DNA from: Promicromonosporaceae bacterium
Lineage (GTDB): Bacteria > Actinomycetota > Actinomycetes > Actinomycetales > Cellulomonadaceae
Length of the DNA: 5,708 nucleotides
Reading direction: 5' to 3'
Assembly: GCA_009782865.1 (NCBI GenBank)
Contig: WRIF01000117.1
Span: 1-5,708 of the forward strand
This document shows, piece by piece, positions 1 to 4,007 of the stretch. Under the pieces are notes generated by a model, which did not search any database, was not told the origin of the DNA, and saw nothing but the letters and a program-made list of their open reading frames with translations. Position 1 is the first letter of the stretch; each line of letters opens with the position of its first letter. A program made the position numbers and the translations under genes.

Positions 1-1068
1 AACGACAACTACACCGTCACCTACATCATCTCCGCCATCGTGGTGGCGGCCCTGATCATCTTGGGGGCGGTCGCCGGCTTCCACATCATCATGAAGATGC
101 AGGCGGTCCTCACCTGGCTGACGGGCATCACCACCATCGTCTACATCATCCTGGTGGTCCAGCACATCAGCTGGAGCACCCTGACGAGCATCCCGAACGG
201 TTCGACGGCGGCAATGATCGGCGGCATGACCATGGTGATGACCGGCATGGGACTGGGCTGGGTCAACATCGCCGCCGACTGGGCTCGCTACCAGTCGCGG
301 AGCGCCAAGGGCTCCTCCATCGTCTTCTGGAACACCTTTGGCGGGTCGCTGGGGCCGGTTGTGCTCATCACCTTTGGTCTGATGTTGGCCGGGTCCGACT
401 CGACCCTGGCCACCAACATCGGCAACGACCCCGTCGGCGCGCTGGCCGCGCTGCTGCCCACCTGGTTCTTGATCCCCTTCCTGGTGACGGCCATCTTGTC
501 GCTGCTCTCCGGGGCGATCAACGGCATCTACTCCTCGGGGTTGACGCTGCTTACCCTGGGGATCAAGGTCCCGCGCCCGGCGGCCTCCCTGGTCGACGGC
601 GTGATCCTAACGGCAGGCACCATCTATGTGGTCTTCTACTCTCAGAGCTTCATCGGCCCGTTCCAGTCGTTCCTCATCACGTTGGGCGTGCCGCTGGCGG
701 CGTGGGCGGGCATCATGATGGCCGACATCGCCCTGCGGCGCAAGGACTACGACGAGTTTGCGCTGTTCAACTCCTCCGGTCGCTACCGCTCGGTCAACTG
801 GGTGTCGCTGGCGATCATGGCGGTCTGCTGCGGGATCGGCTGGGGCCTGGTGGTCAACGGGTTCGCCGAGGCCGCGGCCTGGAACAACTGGCAGGGCTAC
901 CTTCTGGGCCCGATTGGAGGCCGCGACGGCGTCTGGGCCTCCGGCAACATCGGCGTGATCGTCGCCCTGGTCCTGGGCTTTGTCGCCTACTACCTCTTGA
1001 GCCGGGCGCGCGTGCGCAAGCAAGAGGCCTCGCAGGCGGCCGACGAGACGGTCAGCCTGGGCGCGTAG
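1..1068 (+). CDS. NCS1-family purine/cytosine-type permease, 5' partial
   Basis: This is an integral membrane transporter of the nucleobase:cation symporter-1 family (cytosine, purines, allantoin or related compounds). The reading frame is already open at base 1, so the true start lies upstream; the in-frame GTG at 40 is internal. The visible 355 residues are strongly hydrophobic, with about nine likely membrane segments. Family-like motifs are the helix-border ADWARY (residues 92-97 of the visible part), followed by a FWNTFGGSLGP stretch. Further on are GIYSSGLTLLTLG (about 175-187) before a PR pair, and WAGIMMADIALRRKDYD (about 235-251), which matches the conserved 'G-ML-AD-lRR--Y' region. 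A charged cytoplasmic tail ends the protein. NCS1 proteins usually have about 450-500 residues, so roughly 100-130 are missing. The substrate cannot be read from the sequence. A hairpin 12 bases past the stop probably ends the transcript. Confidence 0.88.
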   Translation, partial: NDNYTVTYIISAIVVAALIILGAVAGFHIIMKMQAVLTWLTGITTIVYIILVVQHISWSTLTSIPNGSTAAMIGGMTMVMTGMGLGWVNIAADWARYQSRSAKGSSIVFWNTFGGSLGPVVLITFGLMLAGSDSTLATNIGNDPVGALAALLPTWFLIPFLVTAILSLLSGAINGIYSSGLTLLTLGIKVPRPAASLVDGVILTAGTIYVVFYSQSFIGPFQSFLITLGVPLAAWAGIMMADIALRRKDYDEFALFNSSGRYRSVNWVSLAIMAVCCGIGWGLVVNGFAEAAAWNNWQGYLLGPIGGRDGVWASGNIGVIVALVLGFVAYYLLSRARVRKQEASQAADETVSLGA

Positions 1069-1080
1069 CCAGCGACGGAT

Positions 1081-1123
1081 AAGGCCCTCCTGCCTCGGAC
1101 AGCGTCCCGGGCAAGAGGGCCTT
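1081..1123. terminator. Bidirectional hairpin terminator between permease and tRNA-Met
   Basis: The arms AAGGCCCTC (1081-1089) and GAGGGCCTT (1115-1123) pair perfectly. TGCC (1091-1094) and GGCA (1110-1113) extend the stem after a single C/A mismatch, giving 13 pairs around a 15-base loop. On the plus strand it is followed by CTTCTT. It starts 12 bases after the permease stop and ends 7 bases from the 3' end of the convergent tRNA-Met, so it can serve both transcripts. Confidence 0.8.
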
Positions 1124-1130
1124 CTTCGCG

Positions 1131-1207
1131 TGGTAGCGAGGGGCGGGCTCGAACCGCCGACCTCACGATTATGAGTCGTGCGCTCTAACCAGCTGAGCTA
1201 CCCCGCC
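1131..1207 (-). tRNA. tRNA-Met (anticodon CAT), elongator type
   Basis: On the minus strand this folds into a full cloverleaf of 77 bases including an encoded CCA. It has acceptor GGCGGGG/CCTCGCT, D stem GCTC/GAGC, anticodon stem CACGA/TCGTG, loop CTCATAA (anticodon at 1171-1173), T stem GGCGG/CCGCC and T loop TTCGAGC, with discriminator A. It lacks the three G-C pairs in the anticodon stem that mark initiator tRNA, so it is an elongator. A CAT anticodon can also belong to tRNA-Ile2 (lysidine-modified), but the overall sequence resembles actinobacterial elongator tRNA-Met more closely. The acceptor stem contains two G-U pairs, one of them at the terminal 1:72 position, which is unusual. Confidence 0.95.
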
Positions 1208-1255
1208 ACGTGAGTGCTGGGCCGGCGCGAAAGAACACCAACCTGCAGCGTCGAG

Positions 1256-1284
1256 ATTCTACCGTCCCCGAGAGTGGAGACCAA
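1256..1284 (-). promoter_or_regulatory. Probable promoter of tRNA-Met
   Basis: Read on the minus strand there is a TTGGTC -35 (1279-1284), a 17-bp spacer and a TAGAAT -10 (1256-1261), which is one base from TATAAT. Transcription would start near 1249, giving a leader of about 42 bases before the tRNA 5' end at 1207. It lies inside the 220-base gap 1208-1427, which otherwise holds only the phnB-like upstream region. Confidence 0.55.
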
Positions 1285-1371
1285 ATCGCGGTCACCGGCC
1301 CTCAGGCGTCCCACCGGCTGCCGGCCGATTCCTCCTGCCGCCATCCGCACCGCGGGCGGTTCCTGTCCATC

Positions 1372-1377
1372 TAGGAT
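1372..1377 (+). promoter_or_regulatory. Candidate -10 box for the PhnB-like gene
   Basis: TAGGAT fits the actinobacterial TAnnnT pattern and lies 50 bases upstream of the ATG at 1428. No convincing -35 is visible 16-18 bases further upstream, so this rests on the -10 alone. Confidence 0.35.
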
Positions 1378-1427
1378 GACGGGCGGAGCCTCACCCCGAG
1401 TCCCCGGAACGCTGACTAGGAGTAACC

Positions 1428-1868
1428 ATGATCACCCTGAATCCGTCGCTTGGTTTTGAGAACCAGACTCGTGAGGCACTGGAGTTCTACCGCGAGGCGC
1501 TGGGTGGGCAGATCCATCTGGTGACGTACGCCGACTACGCCGCGGCCGACCCGAGCGCCGAGGTCGCCAAGGAGCACCACGACCGCATCGTCCACGGGGT
1601 GCTCCTCACCGAGTTTGGCCAGCGGATCATTGCGGCAGACACCCTGGAGCCGGCCCCCAAGACTCCGGCCGTCACCCTGTCGATCTGGGGCTCACCCGAA
1701 GACGTCGACACGCTGCGCGCGGCGTTCACCAGGCTGGCCGTCGGCGGGGCGGTCACGGTCGCCTTTGACGTCGCCTCCTGGGCCGCCGACGAGACCTGGG
1801 GTGCCCTCACCGACAAGTTCGGGGTCTACTGGGAGTTTGGTACCCACCCGGCGGGCTCATACCTCTAG
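1428..1868 (+). CDS. PhnB-like VOC (glyoxalase/bleomycin-resistance fold) protein
   Basis: A cytosolic protein of 146 residues in the vicinal-oxygen-chelate superfamily, PhnB/3-demethylubiquinone-methyltransferase-like branch. The N-terminal half opens with the family signature FENQTREALEFYREALGGQI (residues 10-29). HGVLL follows at 56-60, the position where the family usually has a metal-ligand or pocket histidine in an 'HaxL' strand. The C-terminal half has SIWGSPEDVDTL (85-96) and ends with the diagnostic WGALTDKFGVYWEFG (124-138), which matches the WGxLTDKFGVxW motif of PhnB-like proteins. Length is normal. The start is fixed by TAGGAG at 1417-1422, five bases before the ATG. E. coli PhnB is not needed for phosphonate breakdown, and most homologues have no proven reaction, so no substrate is proposed. 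The gene stands alone, facing the opposite way to the tRNA genes on both sides. Confidence 0.88.
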   Translation: MITLNPSLGFENQTREALEFYREALGGQIHLVTYADYAAADPSAEVAKEHHDRIVHGVLLTEFGQRIIAADTLEPAPKTPAVTLSIWGSPEDVDTLRAAFTRLAVGGAVTVAFDVASWAADETWGALTDKFGVYWEFGTHPAGSYL

Positions 1869-1888
1869 CCGGCCTCCCCGCCCGTCTC

Positions 1889-1928
1889 GGGGGCTAGCCT
1901 GGCGGCGCATCCTGCGCGGCTAGCCCTC
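1889..1928. terminator. Hairpin just after the PhnB-like gene
   Basis: GGGCTAGCC (1891-1899) pairs perfectly with GGCTAGCCC (1918-1926). One G-T and one G-C pair extend the base of the stem. Inside, after a five-base bulge, GCGCA (1905-1909) pairs with TGCGC (1913-1917) around a three-base loop. It starts 20 bases after the stop codon and has no T tract, as is common in high-GC genomes. Confidence 0.55.
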
Positions 1929-1953
1929 CCGGGGCGGAGGGCAGACATGGCAA

Positions 1954-1981
1954 AGGCCTCCACCGCATCCGGTGAAGGCCT
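1954..1981. terminator. Strong hairpin between the PhnB-like gene and tRNA-Thr
   Basis: AGGCCT (1954-1959) pairs with AGGCCT (1976-1981). After one C/A mismatch CACCG (1961-1965) pairs with CGGTG (1970-1974), leaving a four-base loop. Eleven of twelve positions pair. On the minus strand the stem runs into TTTG, so this is the likely terminator of the tRNA-Thr transcript, whose 3' end is 31 bases away. It also backs up the previous hairpin for the plus strand. Confidence 0.7.
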
Positions 1982-2012
1982 GCTATCGGCGGGCGCGAGC
2001 CGCGCCGTCTTC

Positions 2013-2088
2013 TGGAGCCCCGAACGGGATTCGAACCCGTGACCCTCTCCTTACCATGGAGATACTCTACCGACTGAGCTATCGGGGC
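2013..2088 (-). tRNA. tRNA-Thr (anticodon GGT)
   Basis: A complete minus-strand cloverleaf of 76 bases with encoded CCA. It has acceptor GCCCCGA/TCGGGGC (seven Watson-Crick pairs), D stem GCTC/GAGT, anticodon stem TCTCC/GGAGA with loop ATGGTAA (anticodon at 2053-2055), T stem ACGGG/CCCGT and T loop TTCGAAT. The discriminator base is T, as I recall from other actinobacterial tRNA-Thr(GGT) genes. It decodes ACC and ACU. It has its own promoter and a downstream hairpin. Confidence 0.97.
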
Positions 2089-2099
2089 AACGCCAAGAA

Positions 2100-2128
2100 A
2101 CCTTACACCTCTCGGCGCGGGAAGTGAA
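2100..2128 (-). promoter_or_regulatory. Probable promoter of tRNA-Thr
   Basis: On the minus strand there is TTCACT (2123-2128, four of six matches to TTGACA), a 17-bp spacer and TAAGGT (2100-2105). The start of transcription would fall near 2093, only a few bases before the mature 5' end at 2088. It lies downstream of the tRNA-Tyr hairpin, so Tyr and Thr appear to be separate transcription units. Confidence 0.5.
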
Positions 2129-2145
2129 ATCTACGACCTCACTGC

Positions 2146-2175
2146 GGACAGGCGTTGCGGCCGCGCTGCCTGTCC
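2146..2175 (-). terminator. Inverted repeat, likely terminator of tRNA-Tyr
   Basis: GGACAGGC (2146-2153) and GCCTGTCC (2168-2175) form a perfect 8-bp stem. Inside it GCG (2157-2159) and CGC (2164-2166) add three pairs. It lies 40-70 bases beyond the 3' end of tRNA-Tyr and just before the tRNA-Thr promoter, the expected place for a terminator. There is no T tract. Confidence 0.55.
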
Positions 2176-2214
2176 CTGGCTCGACGCGCGGACGTGCCGC
2201 CGCGACTTGCTGCG

Positions 2215-2296
2215 TGGCAGGCGAGGGATTCGAACCCCCGAAGGCGATGCCAGCTGATTTACAGTCAGCCCCCGTTGGCCACTTGGGTAGCCTGCC
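2215..2296 (-). tRNA. tRNA-Tyr (anticodon GTA)
   Basis: A class II tRNA of 82 bases on the minus strand. It has acceptor GGCAGGC/GCCTGCC, D stem CCC/GGG, anticodon stem GCTGA/TCAGC with loop CTGTAAA (anticodon at 2260-2262), and a 13-base variable arm with an internal GGC/GCC stem, as in bacterial tRNA-Tyr. The T arm is GGGGG/CCCTC around TTCGAAT. The discriminator is A. The next three bases are CGC rather than CCA, so the tail must be added by tRNA nucleotidyltransferase, unlike the Met and Thr genes nearby. Confidence 0.96.
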
Positions 2297-2328
2297 CGGT
2301 GTTTGGTTGTGAACTCCGCGTGCAGAGC

Positions 2329-2347
2329 GGAGGTTAGCCTAACCGAT
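2329..2347. promoter_or_regulatory. Candidate DtxR/IdeR iron box
   Basis: The 19 bases centred on 2338 match the consensus TTAGGTTAGSCTAACCTAA at 15 of 19 positions, with the run AGGTTAGCCTAACC (2331-2344) matching without interruption. The core GGTTAG-C-CTAACC is a perfect palindrome. The site overlaps the probable -10 of the tRNA-Tyr promoter. It also lies about 42-60 bases upstream of the likely yajQ transcription start. Whether a DtxR-family regulator binds here is inference; part of the match is shared with a TAGGCT -10 box. Confidence 0.5.
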
Positions 2348-2366
2348 CCGAGACCGTTTGCGCCAA
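2336..2366 (-). promoter_or_regulatory. Candidate promoter of tRNA-Tyr
   Basis: On the minus strand there is TTGGCG (2361-2366), a rather long 19-bp spacer and TAGGCT (2336-2341). The transcript would start near 2329, about 33 bases before the mature tRNA. The -10 lies entirely inside the iron-box-like palindrome, so a protein bound there would block it. Confidence 0.4.
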
Positions 2367-2376
2367 TCGCCTGGGC

Positions 2377-2382
2377 TAGGCT
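2377..2382 (+). promoter_or_regulatory. Candidate -10 box of yajQ
   Basis: TAGGCT fits TAnnnT and lies 63 bases before the yajQ ATG, predicting a transcript start near 2389. The -35 is poor: a TTGCGC at 2358-2363 is only 13 bases away. The divergent tRNA-Tyr -35 sits 10 bases upstream, so the two promoters are nearly back to back. Confidence 0.35.
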
Positions 2383-2430
2383 GTGGCCCAACCCTCCCGC
2401 CGACCGGCGTCGGCGGGCCGCCCCTCACGC

Positions 2431-2436
2431 AAAGGA
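2431..2436 (+). promoter_or_regulatory. Ribosome binding site that fixes the yajQ start
   Basis: AAAGGA lies nine bases before the ATG at 2446. The frame is open further upstream to a GTG at 2383, but that extension would begin at the promoter, has no ribosome binding site and adds a basic, low-complexity leader that is not part of the YajQ family. Confidence 0.7.
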
Positions 2437-2445
2437 TCAGTATCG

Positions 2446-2940
2446 ATGGCCGATTCATCGTTCGATGTCGTCTCCAAGGTCGACCGCCAGGAGGTCGACA
2501 ACGCCCTCAACCAGGCCGGCAAGGAGATCTCGCAGCGCTACGACTTCAAGAACGTCGGCGCTTCGATCTCCTGGTCCGGGGAGGCCATCGTGATGGTCGC
2601 CAACTCTGCCGACCGCGTGCTCGCCATCCTCGACGTCTTCCAGTCCAAGCTGATCCGCCGCGGGGTCTCGCTCAAGGCGATAGACACCGGCGACGGCGAG
2701 CCGAAGCCGTCCGGCAAGGAGTACCGCCTCGGCGCCACCCTCAAGGAGGGGCTCTCCTCGGAAAACGCCAAGCAGATCACCAAGCTGATCCGCGACGAGG
2801 GGATCAAGTCCGTCAAGACCCAGATCACCGGCGACGAGGTGCGGGTCTCCTCGAAGTCACGCGATGACCTGCAGGCGGTCATCGCCCTCCTCAAGGGCGC
2901 CGACCTGGACTTCGCCGTCCAGTTCGCCAACTATCGCTAG
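2446..2940 (+). CDS. yajQ: YajQ-family (UPF0234/DUF520) nucleotide-binding protein
   Basis: A cytosolic protein of 164 residues, the normal family length. The N-terminal signature [20 protein letters not shown] (residues 4-23) leads into the RYDFK motif (31-35) and the SISW strand. The central part has [13 protein letters not shown] (62-74) and [20 protein letters not shown] (100-119). The C-terminal repeat of the fold shows [23 protein letters not shown] (129-151) and ends [10 protein letters not shown], close to the usual LQF-NFR terminus. YajQ proteins have two tandem ferredoxin-like domains. They bind nucleotides or RNA in vitro, and the Xanthomonas homologue binds cyclic di-GMP and works with a transcription factor. 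Whether that role holds in actinobacteria is not shown. The gene is monocistronic, divergent from tRNA-Tyr and convergent with htpX. A possible iron box lies 99 bases upstream of the ATG. Confidence 0.95.
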   Translation: MADSSFDVVSKVDRQEVDNALNQAGKEISQRYDFKNVGASISWSGEAIVMVANSADRVLAILDVFQSKLIRRGVSLKAIDTGDGEPKPSGKEYRLGATLKEGLSSENAKQITKLIRDEGIKSVKTQITGDEVRVSSKSRDDLQAVIALLKGADLDFAVQFANYR

Positions 2941-3071
2941 GTCACCCCACGAAGACACCCCGGCGAGTGCTGCGGGGCCTTGGCTCTCATGGAAGCGAGG
3001 CCGGGACCCCGCTGAGGCGCAGCGTTGGTTGGGGAAGCCGAACGACCCCGGAACGAAGTTCGCGCGCAAGC

Positions 3072-3105
3072 CGCGCAGATGAGCGAAGCCTTGCGCTCAG
3101 GCGCG
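3072..3105. terminator. GC-rich hairpin between convergent yajQ and htpX
   Basis: CGCGC (3072-3076) pairs with GCGCG (3101-3105). After a 3x1 internal loop TGAGCG (3080-3085) pairs with CGCTCA (3094-3099) around an eight-base loop, for 11 pairs. It lies five bases beyond the htpX stop in that gene's direction and 131 bases past the yajQ stop. No T tract is present on either side. A weaker hairpin, GGCCT (2976-2980) with AGGCC (2998-3002), lies nearer to yajQ. Confidence 0.45.
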
Positions 3106-3110
3106 GAACG

Positions 3111-4007
3111 TCAGTAGATGATCGCGCCGGAATCCGTGGCCTGCCCGCCGGTCATGGCTTCCAGACGGCGAATCCGCTCATCCATGGCGGGGTGCGTGGC
3201 AAACATCCGGCTCATGCCGCCGCCCCGCCGGAACGGGTTGGCGAGCATCATGTGGCTGACCGCCTCCAGCCGCGGATCGTCGGGCAGGGGCGCGGCCTGA
3301 ACGCCGCGATCCAGCTTGCGCAGGGCCGAGGCGAGGGCGAGCGGATCGCCGGTCAGCCGGGCGCCGCCCTCGTCGGCGGAGAACTCGCGGGTGCGCGAGA
3401 TCGCCAGCTGAATGATCATGGCGGCGATCGGGACGAGAATGATCGTCAGGATCTGCAGGATCGGGCTGCCGCCGCGACGATCCCGGCCTCCCCCGAACAT
3501 CAGCACGCGGGCGAACATGGCAATCACGCCGGCGAGGGCGGCGGCCACGGACCCGGTCAGGATGTCGCGGTTGTAAACGTGCATCAGCTCGTGGCCGAGC
3601 ACGCCGCGCAGCTCGCGCTCGTCGAGGATGGCCAGGATGCCCTGGGTGCAGCAGACGGCGGCGTTCTTGGGGTTACGCCCGGTGGCAAAGGCGTTGGGGC
3701 TCATGGTCGGGGAGACGTACAGCCGGGGCATCGGCTGGCCGGCGGCGGCGGAGAGCTCGCGCACAATCCGGTGCATGGCGGGCTGCTCCACCTCGCTCAC
3801 CTCGACGGCCCGCATCGAACGAATCGCAATCCGGGCGGAGTTCCAGTAGCCGAAGAAGGTCATGCCCAGGCCGAAGGCGGCGAAAACCCCGAGGATGCCG
3901 AGGTTGCCGTCGCCCACCAGCCAGCCGAGGCCGAGCAGGATGGCCCACATCACCCCGAAGAGGGTGGCGGTCTTCATTCCATTGAGGTGTCTGAGGCGGT
4001 TGTCCAT
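3111..4007 (-). CDS. htpX: HtpX-type M48 membrane zinc metalloprotease
   Basis: An integral membrane protease of 298 residues that in E. coli helps FtsH remove damaged membrane proteins, with its active site facing the cytosol. The N terminus (NGMKTATLFG, residues 9-18) is typical of actinobacterial HtpX. Two membrane helices follow (about 14-32 and 35-55), then the conserved substrate-cleft segment SPNAFATGRNPKNAAVCCTQG (103-123). The zinc site is HELMH at 139-143 (H139, H143, catalytic E140), with the third ligand probably E208 in TREFSADEGGA (206-216). Between them are two more helices (about 151-172 and 183-203) split by a glycine/arginine loop. The C terminus has FATHPAMDERIRRLEAM (269-285), another family hallmark. 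The ATG shares its A with the TAA of fprA, and AAGGGGAG (4017-4024) inside the end of fprA lies nine bases upstream. The two genes are therefore almost surely co-transcribed and translationally coupled. Confidence 0.96.
   Translation of the reverse strand: MDNRLRHLNGMKTATLFGVMWAILLGLGWLVGDGNLGILGVFAAFGLGMTFFGYWNSARIAIRSMRAVEVSEVEQPAMHRIVRELSAAAGQPMPRLYVSPTMSPNAFATGRNPKNAAVCCTQGILAILDERELRGVLGHELMHVYNRDILTGSVAAALAGVIAMFARVLMFGGGRDRRGGSPILQILTIILVPIAAMIIQLAISRTREFSADEGGARLTGDPLALASALRKLDRGVQAAPLPDDPRLEAVSHMMLANPFRRGGGMSRMFATHPAMDERIRRLEAMTGGQATDSGAIIY

Noticed and set aside
607..1023. Minus-strand open frame of 138 codons inside the permease gene
   Set aside because: It lies wholly within the well-supported NCS1 permease reading frame and gives a charged, low-complexity product without family motifs, as expected from GC-rich antisense DNA.
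1214..1459. Short plus-strand open frame between tRNA-Met and the phnB-like gene
   Set aside because: It runs through the tRNA-Met promoter, overlaps the start of the phnB-like gene in another frame and has no protein-like features.
2157..2164. GCGGCCGC palindrome as a possible regulatory site
   Set aside because: It lies in the loop region of the tRNA-Tyr hairpin, is a common sequence in GC-rich DNA and has no associated promoter.
1131..2296. tRNA genes as attachment sites of an integrated element around the phnB-like gene
   Set aside because: No integrase gene, no duplicated tRNA 3' segment and no insertion-sequence ends are visible. The insertion idea rests only on remembered gene order.
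2383..2445. N-terminal extension of yajQ from a GTG at 2383
   Set aside because: The start would fall at the likely promoter with no ribosome binding site, and the extra 21 residues are not part of the YajQ family. The ATG at 2446 has AAAGGA at nine bases.
3051..3061. GAAC-GAA-GTTC mini-hairpin after yajQ
   Set aside because: A four-base stem with a three-base loop is too weak to call a terminator. The 3072-3105 hairpin is much stronger.
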